From positions 372,001 through 436,000 of the forward strand of contig NC_041681.1 of NCBI RefSeq assembly GCF_900005765.1: a stretch of 64,000 bases of DNA. The letters are read 5' to 3'. Positions 37,184 through 48,570 of the stretch are shown piece after piece. Position 1 is the first letter of the stretch; each line of letters starts with the position of its first letter. Both the position numbers and the translations under genes were made by a program. Below the pieces are notes generated by a model. The model made no database searches and was not told where the DNA came from. It was given only the letters and a program-made list of their open reading frames with translations. This DNA is from Plasmodium relictum (Eukaryota; Apicomplexa; Aconoidasida; Haemosporida; Plasmodiidae).

Positions 37184-39967
37184 TTATCTTTTTCTTCTAC
37201 TTAATTTTTTTATAATTCTTTTCTGTAAAATTCCTTTTTTTTTTGCTCTTGCTGCTAATTTTCCCTTTAATTTTTTCTTTAACTTTCCATATTCTACGAG
37301 TGCATTTTTTTTTTTTTTAAATTTGTGTATTAGCATCATAACAGATTTTTTCTTTACTTTTTCTTTATTTGTTTTAAATCTATCATTTTCATTTTTTTTA
37401 TTTTTCATTTTGATTATTTGATTTTTATTTAATTTTTTCTTATATAACAAATCTTCTTCTGTAATTATTTTTTCTTTTTCACTTTCACTATCGCTTCCTG
37501 AATTATCTTCAGTATCTTCAGCATCAAGTAATTCTCTCAGTTCTGACAAAACTATATTTTTGTTATTTTCAATGTAATCTTTCATTTTTTTTAATTTTTT
37601 AAAATCTTCATCTGTTAAAATTTGTTCACTTATTATTTGCTGATTTTTTTCTATTATTTTTAATTCCTTCTTTTTTTTCTCTTCTTTTCTTTTTAATTTT
37701 TTTGTTTTCTTATGCAAAGGTAATAAATCGTTTTTTTTTTCTTCATTCTCGACATCCCTGTTTTCTTGATCATTCCTTTTCCTCTTTTTTTTTTCTAGAA
37801 TTTCTCCATTTTCTTTTTCTTTTTCCTTTTTCTTTTTCTTTTTCTTTTTCTTTTTATTTTCCTTTTCCTTTTCCTTTTCCTTTTCCTTTTCCTTTTCCTT
37901 TTCCTTTTCCTTTTCCTTTTCCTTTTCCTTTTCCTTTTCCTTTTCCTTTTCCTTTCCTTTTACTTCCTTTTTCTTTTTTTCTTTTTTTACATCTCCATTT
38001 TCATATTTTGCCTTTTTGTCTAGCAAATAAGTATACTGCAAAATCGATTTTTCATTCATATTTTCTGAACCATTCAAAATCTTTTTACTTTGAATTAGCA
38101 TAGCTGTTTTTTTATCCAAATATTTTTTATTTAGAATATGAGGATTTATTTCTTTACATATATTTACGAATCTCCTGATAATAGTTGAAATTTGTTTATT
38201 TTTATAATCTTTAAAAACAATTACAGCTTCAAAAATTTCTTCATTTAAACAAATAGGAAATTTAATAACTATTTCTATAATGGAATTTATAATTAAATAT
38301 ACGAATTCTTCCGATAAATGTTCACATAAAAATTTTTTGATTAGTACATAAACAACTCTCTGAATATATAAAGGGGGTATGCAATCATGAATACACTGTA
38401 TGAATATAGATAAATATTTTGATATAGTGCTTTTATTTTTTAAATGAAGTAATACATTTTCATAATACAAAAAAAAATTTTCTTCAATAATTTTATTTCT
38501 TTGATATATCCTACTTAAAATATTTAATAGTAATAATTTTATTGATCCATTATTAAATTTATATTTAGAACAGATTAAATTAAATATATTTGAAGAAAAT
38601 TTATATGCATCATAAATTAAATCAATAAAGGTATAGTTAACATATTTGTTTAATTTTTTTTTATCCACTTGCTCTTCATCAGAAGAATTATGATTATTAT
38701 ATAACTGTTCTAGAATTTTTCCTTTTTTTAAATGTAACTGTTTAATTTTTGATTTGCTTAATTTTTGATGAGTTTGGTTACTAATATTTTTTAATTCATC
38801 CAACTTTTTATTTTTATCTATTTTTTCTTTTTCTATTTTTACAACTAATTCTTTATTATCATATTTTCCCAATAAGGCAAAACAAACACATTTTACTATT
38901 TTTAAATTTTTATAAAAGATACCCTCAGATATAATATTCACATTTTTTTTGTTCATATAAATATTTTTTTTAGCTAATTCTATTAATACACTACAAGCAA
39001 AATTATTCATACATTCCGATATATTAGTACATGAAAAATAATTAAAATTTGAAGTGGAATATTTTTTACGTATCCTTTTTTTTTGACCATTTTCAATAAA
39101 AGCTTCATGTAACAAAGATAAAATTTCGTTTTTTAATTTTTCATTTCTTGTTTTCATATTTGTTTGTACTATTTTATCAATGACACATTTAAAAATATAA
39201 TATTTTATTTTATTAAATTTTATATCACTTATAAAAACTAATACTTGTAAATACTTTATGCTATCTATATGCCTTTTTATTTGTTTAATTGTTTTTACAA
39301 TACTAAATAAGACAGTACTATATAAATTATGTTTAAAATGAATTAGCAACTGACTCACTAAAAAAAATAGTTCATCGATGTAATTTAATTCTTCTTTATT
39401 TTTAATCATTAAAAAATTAATGTATTCATTTAAATCTTCATATATTATCAAAGGATTATCTTCTTTTTTTTTTATACTTTCTATCTCAAGTTTTTCCTTA
39501 TTCATACTGTTCAATATTTCTTTTTTTTTTAAATTTATGTTTATATTTAGTAATTCATTATCTTCATTATCTGAATTAAAGTTATTTTTCATTTTATTTT
39601 TTATTTCTTCTTCTTCTTCATCTTCATTTAGATATGCATCTGCTTCCTCTTCTATTTCTATATCACTTAAATCAATATCTGTACCTTTTTCATTATAACT
39701 TGAAGATAAATTAGATGAATTTACATCTTTATCAATACAATTATTTCCATTTCCTTTGCTAAAAAAATGACTAGTATGGCTTAAGAAAGTGAATTGACTG
39801 CATAATAAATCATTTTTTTTTGAGGGATTTAATAGTAATACACTATAATTAAAAAGGAATTTATCAAACTGTTCATAAAAATCATTATTGTATAATTTAT
39901 GATTTTTACATACATTATGCTGTAAATTGTTTAAAAATTTTTTTTTTTTTAATTTTTGTTCATTCAT
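37184..39967 (-). CDS. SDA1: SDA1 homologue, 60S ribosome biogenesis factor
   Basis: Single exon, 927 residues, ATG at 39967. SDA1 is a nucleolar/nuclear HEAT-like protein needed for maturation and export of pre-60S particles. The N-terminus (NNLQHNVCKNHKLYNNDFYEQF) matches the family start. The diagnostic block is near residues 515-620: CIHDCIPPLYIQRVVYVLIK, then EFVYLIINSIIEI, FPICLNEEIFEAVIVFKDYK and INPHILNKKYLDKK, which align with the SDA1 pattern of the yeast and human proteins (VPP-x-x-I, CPL-x-M-x-E-x-L, YKSYK, LNP-x-LL-x-KK). The basic C-terminus (KKKGILQKRIIKKLSRRKR) resembles the family tail. A Lys/Glu repeat of about 50 residues is inserted at about residues 665-720, and there are acidic insertions near 100-150. 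It is transcribed toward the splicing factor. Confidence 0.9.
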   Translation of the reverse strand: MNEQKLKKKKFLNNLQHNVCKNHKLYNNDFYEQFDKFLFNYSVLLLNPSKKNDLLCSQFTFLSHTSHFFSKGNGNNCIDKDVNSSNLSSSYNEKGTDIDLSDIEIEEEADAYLNEDEEEEEIKNKMKNNFNSDNEDNELLNININLKKKEILNSMNKEKLEIESIKKKEDNPLIIYEDLNEYINFLMIKNKEELNYIDELFFLVSQLLIHFKHNLYSTVLFSIVKTIKQIKRHIDSIKYLQVLVFISDIKFNKIKYYIFKCVIDKIVQTNMKTRNEKLKNEILSLLHEAFIENGQKKRIRKKYSTSNFNYFSCTNISECMNNFACSVLIELAKKNIYMNKKNVNIISEGIFYKNLKIVKCVCFALLGKYDNKELVVKIEKEKIDKNKKLDELKNISNQTHQKLSKSKIKQLHLKKGKILEQLYNNHNSSDEEQVDKKKLNKYVNYTFIDLIYDAYKFSSNIFNLICSKYKFNNGSIKLLLLNILSRIYQRNKIIEENFFLYYENVLLHLKNKSTISKYLSIFIQCIHDCIPPLYIQRVVYVLIKKFLCEHLSEEFVYLIINSIIEIVIKFPICLNEEIFEAVIVFKDYKNKQISTIIRRFVNICKEINPHILNKKYLDKKTAMLIQSKKILNGSENMNEKSILQYTYLLDKKAKYENGDVKKEKKKKEVKGKEKEKEKEKEKEKEKEKEKEKEKEKEKEKEKENKKKKKKKKKKEKEKENGEILEKKKRKRNDQENRDVENEEKKNDLLPLHKKTKKLKRKEEKKKKELKIIEKNQQIISEQILTDEDFKKLKKMKDYIENNKNIVLSELRELLDAEDTEDNSGSDSESEKEKIITEEDLLYKKKLNKNQIIKMKNKKNENDRFKTNKEKVKKKSVMMLIHKFKKKKNALVEYGKLKKKLKGKLAARAKKKGILQKRIIKKLSRRKR
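37861..37950 (-). repeat. (AAAAGG)15 hexanucleotide repeat inside SDA1
   Basis: Perfect CCTTTT x15 on the plus strand, read as AAAAGG on the coding strand and encoding Lys-Glu. It is flanked on the coding-upstream and downstream sides by related GAAAAA hexamers, giving a homopurine tract well over 100 bp. Confidence 0.95.
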
Positions 39968-40778
39968 ATTAAATAATTATGTACCCAGGTATATAAAAAA
40001 AAAAAAAAAAAAATGGAATTTCAAATAAAAATAGAAAATTTCTATATATTAAATATTATTATTTACAATATATAATGAACTTCATAATAACATTTCTACC
40101 TTTAAATATTGTATTTATTGTAATATTAATATATTTTTAATTTTTAATTATGCTATATATATGAATTTTTACAAATTATTATATAAAATTTTCAAAGTTG
40201 TCAAACTTTTGTTTAATAATTTTTTTCTTTTTTTTTCTTTTAATAAAAATATCACATTCAATCTCATTCAATAAAAATAATATTACGAAATATAAAGTAT
40301 ATCTTTAAATTGTAGATAATTATGTTGAATTCAAATTATAACTCTTTTTATCAAAAACGTAACTTCAGTTGTTTTTCTTAGCAATAGTTATAGAAAAATA
40401 TGTCATCTTTTTTTTTTTTAAGGCTATTAATGTTATTCTTTTTTATTATTTTTTGTCAATTTATATTAATTACAAATATAGACTAATTATTTGAAAAAAA
40501 AAAAAGTATTTAAAAATTTTTTTAAATAATTTATATTAAAGTAATGAAACACAATTTTTAATATTTTTGTCATTCATATGTATTTTTAAAATATTTTATT
40601 TTTTAGAAATAATTTATAACATTCTTTAGCATTTTATTGCTATATTTTTTTTTTTTTTTTTATACAAATTTTTTTATCTCATAATTTTAATCCTTTCTCT
40701 TAAATTATAATTTTTTTAGTGGTATAATTTTATCTTTTTAATCAATTTTTTAATAAAATTTTTTTTTTTTTTTTTAAT
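39968..40778. other. Divergent intergenic region, 0.81 kb
   Basis: Shared upstream region of SDA1 (minus) and the PDCD2-like gene (plus), both ribosome-assembly related if the assignments hold. Homopolymer tracts only; co-regulation is possible but not shown. Confidence 0.6.
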
Positions 40779-42269
40779 ATGGTTCACGTTTTATTAGGTT
40801 ATCTAAATGAAAAAAAAAAAAAAAATGAATTGAAAGAAAAAAATATAAATAAAAAGTTCATTTCAAAAATAGGGGGAAAACCATTCTGGCTAGATAGAAT
40901 AAATTTGCCGAATGAAAAGCATTTCTATTGTACTGTATGCAATGAATTAATGTGTTTTTTACTTCAAATATATGCACCTGTTGAATTAAGTAGATGTTTT
41001 CACAGGTGCTTATATTTATTTGTTTGTTTAAAATGTGGTGATCAAGCTAAATGTTTCAGAACTCAATTACCTCGAAATAATTCCTTTTATAATGATTATT
41101 TAGAAAAGATGAATTATACAGATAATGAATCAAATGAACTAAATGAGTCAAACGAATTAAATAAGTCAGATGAATCAAATGAATCAAATGAATCAGATGA
41201 ATCAAATGAATCAGATGAATCAAATGAATCAGATGGATCATATGAATTAAATGAAAAAAATGAATTTAATAAGTCGAATACATTAAATACATGTATCACT
41301 TTAAATAAACAAAGCCAAGATGAATCAAATGAACCAGATGGATCAAACAAAATGAATTTTAATTTAACACATAGAAAAACAGAAAATGAAATTTCTAACG
41401 ACTACATAAGTACATTTGAAAAATTTAATAACACTTTTAATAAAAAATTAGAATACTATTTTTGTTGTAAAATATGCGGTATTCCAATTGCAAATGCAAA
41501 AAAACATAAAGTTTGTGAATTAAAAAATCATGTAATATTTGAAGAAAAAAAAATATACATTAGTGATGAAGATGACTGTGAAAGTAGTAGCACAGGTAGC
41601 GAAAGTTGTTCTGAAACACATGAAGGAACTTATATAAATGAAGATTGCAGAAATTTACACAAAACGAATAATGATGAAAATGAAAGAAAAAAAATATTTA
41701 ACAAAGATGATAAAAAGAGTGATATAATAAATGATAATAAAAAATGTACGAGTGAAGACGACAGTGATTTAGATATAAGTGAAATGAAAGCATTTGAAGA
41801 TATTCAAAAAGAAATAGAGAATAAGAGAAAAATTGATAGCAATTTCAAAAATTACGTAAAAAAAATTCAAAGGTTTCCTAGACAAATTATAAGATATTCT
41901 TATAATGGAATTCCTCTGTATCCATCATGTTATAATTACAATTATAATAGAAATAATATATGTGAAGAAAAAGAAATAAGCGAACTTTTACATACGAATA
42001 AAAATAAATTACCAAATTGTCATATATGCAAAGGAAGAAAAATTTTTGAATTTCAGGTTTTATCAACTATTATAAACTATTTAAAAATTAAAAGAAAAAT
42101 TTTAGTTAATACAAATATCGTATTAAATTCAAATTTCTCTATCATTGCTGTATATACATGTGAAAATAACTGTGACATATATGATATAAATGAAATAAAT
42201 TTAAAAAAAAATAAATCAGAAATTAATAGGTACATACAAGAATATGCTTACGTTCAGATAGAAAATTAA
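40779..42269 (+). CDS. PDCD2/Tsr4-type protein (ribosomal protein uS5 chaperone family)
   Basis: Single exon, 496 residues, ATG at 40779. PDCD2/PDCD2L/Tsr4 proteins bind nascent ribosomal protein uS5 (Rps2) for 40S assembly (established in yeast and animals). The N-terminal part has the family signature SKIGGKPFWLDRINLP, followed by Cys pairs: FYCTVCNELMCFLLQIYAP and RCFHRCLYLFVCLKCG. A Ser/Asn/Glu repeat insertion lies at ~110-170. The second zinc-binding part begins YYFCCKICGIPIANAKKHKVC near 227. The PDCD2 C-terminal domain carries PNCHICKGRKIFEFQVLSTIINYL near 410-440 and ends with the CENNCD pair and EYAYVQIE. The order of elements is complete, so it is probably functional. Which subfamily it belongs to cannot be decided by eye. 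Confidence 0.92.
   Translation: MVHVLLGYLNEKKKKNELKEKNINKKFISKIGGKPFWLDRINLPNEKHFYCTVCNELMCFLLQIYAPVELSRCFHRCLYLFVCLKCGDQAKCFRTQLPRNNSFYNDYLEKMNYTDNESNELNESNELNKSDESNESNESDESNESDESNESDGSYELNEKNEFNKSNTLNTCITLNKQSQDESNEPDGSNKMNFNLTHRKTENEISNDYISTFEKFNNTFNKKLEYYFCCKICGIPIANAKKHKVCELKNHVIFEEKKIYISDEDDCESSSTGSESCSETHEGTYINEDCRNLHKTNNDENERKKIFNKDDKKSDIINDNKKCTSEDDSDLDISEMKAFEDIQKEIENKRKIDSNFKNYVKKIQRFPRQIIRYSYNGIPLYPSCYNYNYNRNNICEEKEISELLHTNKNKLPNCHICKGRKIFEFQVLSTIINYLKIKRKILVNTNIVLNSNFSIIAVYTCENNCDIYDINEINLKKNKSEINRYIQEYAYVQIEN
41112..41260 (+). repeat. Short-period coding repeat (Asn-Glu-Ser / Asp-Glu-Ser)
   Basis: Nine- to twelve-base units encode NES, NEL and DES tripeptide-like repeats inside the PDCD2-like protein, between its two zinc-binding halves. 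Typical low-complexity expansion in Plasmodium. Confidence 0.9.
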
Positions 42270-44232
42270 AGTTATTTTAACAAAAAAAAAAAAAAAAAAA
42301 AAATTGTTATATTAACAGAATTAATATATGTTATATACATTATTTCTTTTATATATATATATATTTCATTACATATGTTATATTTTATTCCTTTATCTTA
42401 AGAACACTTTAAAAATGATTTAAATTATCAATATAATTATTCATAAAAATAATTCTATTGATTTATTCTATTTACTTTATTATATTTTTTAATACACATG
42501 CATATTTTATTTTGATTCTCTTTTTTTTCTTCTATTAAACATTATTTAAAAAAAAAAGAAAAAAACTCGAATAACTAAGAATATATTTGACTATTTCATG
42601 CACATTTTTGCCATAGACACAAACATTATTAAAAAAAAAAAAATTTTGTTTTAAATAAACTTACTATTGATGCATTATTAAAAATTAAATAAAAATGAAT
42701 ACTATAATATTTAAAGGAAAAAAAAAATATCCATTTATTTTACATTTAAAATAAAAAAAAAAAAAATCAATTATGTTTATGAAAATAACCGCATAGAAAA
42801 TTTGAGATGCATAATTCAAGGGGAAAAAAAATAAAGGACAAAAACGAAGATTATAAAAAATACATATTCAAAAAATATTGGATAAATGTATAATAAGTAA
42901 AATGATTAAATGTGAATGAATTATATAAATAAAAAAAAGTAAAAATTGGTAGAAATGTCAAAATATATTAGTATATTAAGAGAAAAAAAAAACACTAAAA
43001 ATTGAAAAGTATATTATATTTTATATAAATTTATAAGGATACTTTTTTTTTTTTAAATTTGATTAAAATGAAGAAGAAATAGTTATATAAAAAAGAATAC
43101 ATAATTTAACAACTTCATTGATTATGATGAAAAATTGTAAATTTACAAAAAAATAAAAATATATATATATATATATATAATGGAAAGACAAAACTTTAAA
43201 AATGACACAAAAAGTAAATTAAAAATAAATAAAACAGAATAAACAATGTTATTAACATATTTAACAAGGAATACTCAATAAAAAGCATATTTTATATTGA
43301 CATGATATTATTATATAATTATTTGAAATAAAAAAATAAGATGTATATATATCTTCATGTAAATATATACATAATATGATAATTCAAGAAAAAGAATAAA
43401 ACAGTTTTAAAAGAAAAGAAGAAAAAATGTAAAAATGAATAAAGAAAAGTATTATAGTTATTTTATGAAACGTATAAGAAAAAAAAAAAAAAATTCTTTT
43501 GTTAATTTTTCTAAATAAAATAAAATATTATATTTTTTTTTTATAGTAGTAAAAAAAAGTATTTATGAATTAATATGGTTAAAATATAAAATTTCAAGAA
43601 TATTTTTGCGCATGTTTTAAGAATATAACCTTTTTTCCAAATAAAGTATATAAATGCTTAAATATATAAATGACAAAACTATATTTACGTAAATCTTAAT
43701 ATTTTTTCTATTTCTTTTTTTTATTATTCTTTTTTGTTAAAATTAGAAATAAAAGATAAAAAAAAAAAAAAAAAAAAAAGAAAAAAAAAATAGAAAAAGA
43801 TAATTTTATTGCACACTTATAGGCTTTTATAATTGCATATTATGCTATTTAAAAAAAAATATTTTTTTTTTTTTTTTTACAATTACAAAAAAACATATAT
43901 TTTGAGTATACATATATAAATTCTTCAAATATAATGAAACTAAATTTTTTTAAATTAAAATATATTAAAGGTTTCAATAAATCTTATAAAAATAAAATTT
44001 AATTTTTATTAAATGTAGTATCTTCAAATTAAGAACTTTTCACTTTATATGCATACATATTTTTTTTTTTTTTTAAATATTTTGTTATAAAAAATTAAAT
44101 TATGCTTTCAGAAATTTTCATTTTATTATAATTTTATTAAAAATTATATAAATACTTTTATATTTTTATTTTTATTCTTTTTTTTTTTTGCATTAAATAT
44201 TTATTTTTTTTCTCTTATTGAATTTTTTTAAA
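42270..44232. other. Intergenic region, 1.96 kb, head-to-tail
   Basis: Lies between the PDCD2-like gene and the secreted-protein gene. Long A-rich then T-rich blocks, (AT)n near 43160-43180. No coding exon seen. The unusual length for a same-strand gap suggests a long promoter/5' leader for the secreted-protein gene (inference). Confidence 0.6.
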
Positions 44233-45662
44233 ATGAATTACTTTTTAATAAATGCTTTACTTGCATTATTGATTTTTAAAACTCAGTTGAATGGATTGAA
44301 ACTTAGTGGTGATAATATGGTATATGATAAGAGCACATCAAATAATAATCTTTTGGATAAAAACACAAAGTTTGATTCATCCTTAAAGAACTTTTTAAAA
44401 AAAAATGAGGAAAGTAGTGATGATAACTTTATATCAGATAATAAAGAATTTATTACAAAACAAATATTATCAGGATTATACAATAACTTTATAGTTGACG
44501 TAGTAAATAATAGCACTTTAAGTTTCTTAGATAATTTAAATTCAGAAAAATCAGGTAATGATGAATTTCAAATTGAACTAGAGGAAAGCTGCTCTCCTTT
44601 TTTTTGTGAAAAAGTTATGAAAGCAAAAGAAATAGAAAAGAATTCAACTGAAAAAAAAGAAAATGCTGATATAATATTTGATGATTTGAACAGTAATGAA
44701 AAAGAAATAAAATTACATGATGAAAATAACAATGATTTAGTTCAAAATCTAAATTCTATTGATAATAATAATGTAAATGGAAAAGAAGAAATAGATGCTT
44801 TCTTTTCGAAATCATTTGATGGAAATGAAGAAAAACAAAAAATAATTCTAACAGATGGAGATAATGTATATGTGCTTGAAGAAATTACACAAAATGAAAA
44901 TGGATTAAATGATGAAGACAAGTTAAATAAGAAAAGCCAAGAGCAAGAAATTAAAATGCATATACCCAGTGAAAAAGAAGACAACAATTATTTAGAAGAT
45001 ATTGATTTTTCAAATAATAATTCAGAACATAATGACGACTTAGGTATCTTACAAAAAGATGAAGAAAAAGATATACAAGAACATAATTTGGATAATAATT
45101 CTGTAAATGAGAATAAATCCGATGAAAATACTATTGATGATAGTATCTTTGAATTAAGTGAAGAAGAATTGTCGAAGAAAATATTTGAAGATATTAAATT
45201 GAATAGCGAAGAAAAAGTAGAATGTTATAATTTTTCAAAAAATGAAGATAAATGCAATAGTTATAAAAAATGTACTTATGTAAATATTGATAATAAAGAT
45301 ACATGTTTCTTAGATTATAATTACATGTTATTTTTAAAAAATAATAATTGTGCTTTACAATCAAAATCATCTCTTTTATCCATTTCTAAGGATTTACTTC
45401 AGTAAGAAAAAAAAAATTTATAAATATAAATAAATAAATAATTATTCATTTCTTTTTATAATCAATGAATAATACAATAACTTTATAAAATTTGTTATTT
45501 ATTTATTTATTTATTTTTTTTTTTAGAAACGAAATAATTAGTAGGCAATTGTTTCAATTGTTAAGAAATAGCAATAATAATAATTTTATTTGTGATACCA
45601 TCACATATTCATTTTTAACAAATGTTGTTGATAACACTAATTACGATGAAATATTTTCTTAG
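44233..45662 (+). CDS. Secreted acidic protein with C-terminal Cys module, 2 exons
   Basis: Exons 44233-45401 and 45527-45662, joined at a GTAAGA donor and T-rich TAG acceptor in phase; 434 residues. The ATG at 44233 starts a clear signal peptide (MNYFLINALLALLIFKTQLNG). The middle is acidic and Asn-rich (many EEK, NDD, DNN runs) and probably disordered. Cysteines are few and clustered: an SCSPFFCEK pair near residue 123, then a C-x8-C-x5-C-x10-C-type cluster at ~333-358 (CYNFSKNEDKCNSYKKCTYV...TCFLD), one more Cys near 374 and one in exon 2. There is no transmembrane segment, GPI signal or PEXEL-like motif that I can defend. I do not recognise the family. Secretion into an apical organelle, vacuole or extracellular space is the likely fate. 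Confidence 0.8.
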
Positions 45663-46145
45663 TCATAAAAATATAAATTTATAAACCTTTTATTTTTACA
45701 AGATTTTTTATATTTCATAATATTAATTTGATATAAAAATTAATTGATTAATTTTTATTCAACTTTAAAGATAAAAAAGAGAAATATAAATAGGTATATA
45801 AATATATGTGTGTATATTATCAATAGATATTTACAAATATATATTATTCATTATTATTATTTATATAAATTTAAAAAAAAAGAAATAAAATAAATAGTAT
45901 GTATATATTTTTTTAATTTTTTTTATATTTTGCAAAAGATGCAATTTTTTTTTTTTTTCATTGCAACCTTTTCTAGTATTTTTATTTTATTTTTTTAATG
46001 CATTTATAAACTTTTTGATATATATTTTTTTTAATTACACGTAACTATAAAAAAAAATTTTAAGAAAAAAAGCGAAAGAAAAAAAGAAAATTGTGAAAAC
46101 ATAAATTTATTCTTTATTTTTTTTTTTAAAACATGTATGACGACA

Positions 46146-46176
<31 letters not shown>

Positions 46177-46511
46177 GAATAAAAATTAAAAATACATATT
46201 TAAGTATATTTTTTATTTTATTTTTTTTTTTTTTTATATTTTTTGTGAGCTAATATATGTACAACTTAAAACATTTTTAAATGATTTATTAAATAAAAGA
46301 TATATAGTTTTACTTACTATATATAAATATATATTTTTTTTTTTAATGGCAAACTCAAAATATTAAATGTATATTAGTCAAAAAAATATAAGTTAAAAAT
46401 AAAAAAGTATAAAGTTAAAATAACAATATTGTTAAATAAATTTATATAAGAAAAAAGTATAAAAAGATTCAAGAAAAAAAAGAGAAAAAGAAAAATGTTT
46501 ACTAAAAAAAC
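45663..46511. other. Intergenic region, 0.85 kb, head-to-tail
   Basis: Lies between the secreted-protein gene and TFIIA large subunit. T-rich then A-rich tracts; nothing further supported. Confidence 0.65.
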
Positions 46512-47346
46512 ATGTCTTTATTAAGAGATTCAGAATTAGAAGAAGTTCACAAAAAAATTATTGACAGTAAAAAAAAATTAATTTTTTATTTTCTATTCTC
46601 ATATCAGTTTATTAAATATTCTTCTTTATTTGTTATTTTATTAAATAATATTTCATCAATTTTTCTTTTTTCTTTTTTTTTAAATAAAATAGGTACAATA
46701 GAAAAATGTAGTAAATTTTACAATGCAAGAATTCTTGAAGCTATAAAGACAGTAAATTTTAAATAAAAAAAATAAATACAAAATATCAAATTGTTAATTT
46801 TTAGAATTTACCTTAATAATTTAAAAAAAAATAAAAACTTTTTTTAAACAAATATTCATTAAATAATTTTTTTTTTCCTCCCCCCCTTCTCATATGTAAT
46901 ATTAGAGATGGATTAAAATATATGAACAAAAATTAAAAAACCAAGTAGAACTTTTTTTCATATTGTTATTTATATATTACATCAAATTTCCATTTATATT
47001 TTATTAATCATATTATCTTAGTATAGATCTTTTTTATAAACGCCATTCTTATAACTCTTACGTTATTCTGTCATTATTTACATTTATCATATTTTACATT
47101 GCTTTATTTTTTTTTTTTTTTAATATAATTAATATAGTAATATTATTTATTTGTTTATTTTAATTGATAGGAACAAGGAATAGAATCGTAATATTCTATA
47201 AAAAATATTTTTTAAAACTAATTTATCTTTTTTTTTTTGTATATATTTTCATTTATTTTCTAATTAATAACTTATTTTACTTTTCTTTAATTGATGAAGA
47301 AAAGATAAGGAAACAGTAGAAACCCAAATAAATTTAAGTAGTACGT

Positions 47347-47394
<48 letters not shown>

Positions 47395-48392
47395 AATAAT
47401 TTATTAATTTAATTTTTTAATTTATTTCTTAATATTTTAGATAACAATGATTTAGAAGATGATGAATTTGAAGATGCTGAAGTTGAAGAAAAAGAAATAA
47501 AAGAATGTAAATTTATATTCCATTATATTTTAATTGATATTTCTATTTTTTTTTTTTTCTTCTATATTATTCAACTTTATTTTCTTATTTTTAGTTCAAG
47601 AAGAAATAGAAGACGATGAAGAAGGTTTTTGTTTTTATTTTTTAAAATATATATTTTTAGTTTTTTAAAATTTTTTTTATTATATTTAAAATATTTTTTT
47701 TCTTAAGATGAATTAAATGATTTAGATAATATATCAATAAGCGATTTAAGTGACGTAGATCCTCCTACAAATAATATTATAATAGGAGTATGTGATAAAG
47801 TATAAAAAAAAAAATTAAAAAAAATTAAAAAAATTGAAAGAAAAAAAAATTAATAAATGAAATAAAATATATAATAAAAAATAAAATAAAGTAAAATAAA
47901 GAAGAATACAGTGAAATAAAAAAAATAAAATATTGAATATTTAAAAAAAAATATTTTATATATATATATATATATATCTATAAAATAATTAAAAAAAAGA
48001 TAGGGGTGAATATATAAAAGAATATATTTTAAAGTATGAAAATATCATATTTTTTAATTTTTTCTTTTTTTTTTTTTTCTTTATTTGATTTGTATTTTTC
48101 TTTTTTTTTTTTACTCTTTTAATTTTATTTTCCTTCAATTTCTTTTTTTTATGTTAGATATCTAAACCTTGTGGTAGAAGGAATACAAGTAACAATTGGA
48201 AAATTAAACTTAAAGGAGGATTAATGAAAGTTTGTTTCTTTTTTTTATTTTTTTAAATATTTTCTCTTTCTTTATATATACATTTATCATATTCAATAAT
48301 TTCCTAAATTTTATTATATCTTTTTATAAAAATATCAGGTTGATGGAAAAGAAATGTTTTTTCGTAGTTTACAAGGAGAATTAGAATTTTAA
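46512..48392 (+). CDS. Transcription initiation factor TFIIA large (alpha/beta) subunit, 10 exons
   Basis: Ten small exons join in phase: 46512-46566, 46693-46751, 46906-46944, 47171-47187, 47300-47337, 47441-47506, 47595-47624, 47708-47799, 48158-48229, 48339-48392. The product is about 173 residues. TFIIA binds TBP and stabilises the TBP-TATA complex at RNA polymerase II promoters. The N-terminus ends in ILEAIKTRWIKIYEQKL, matching the TFIIA helical segment with its L-x-x-x-W-x-x-KL pattern. A short acidic linker follows (DDEFEDAEVEEKEIKE). The C-terminal beta-barrel half reads NIIIGVCDKI...NNWKIKLKGGLMKVDGKEMFFRSLQGELEF, matching the family end (C-x-Y-D-K-I, W-K-x-x-L-K-D-G-x-M, F-x-x-A-x-G-E-x-E-F/W). 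The linker is much shorter than in animals. Exon 4 is only 17 nt and the exon 5 acceptor is AAG, so those two junctions are the least certain. Confidence 0.85.
47354..47391. repeat. (AT)n microsatellite in a TFIIA intron
   Basis: About 38 bp of alternating AT within the intron between exons 5 and 6. Confidence 0.93.
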
Positions 48393-48570
48393 TATTTGAA
48401 ACAAAAGTTTTAATAACCTTTTTTATGCTTGCTTTTGTTTTAAGATATTTTTATTATAAATATTTTCAGAAAAATTGCATATAAAAAAAAATTTTAAAAT
48501 AAGAATTTTTATTTTACTTCTTTATTACTTTATAATTTAAATAAATAGTTCTTAAACAAAAATTATAAAA

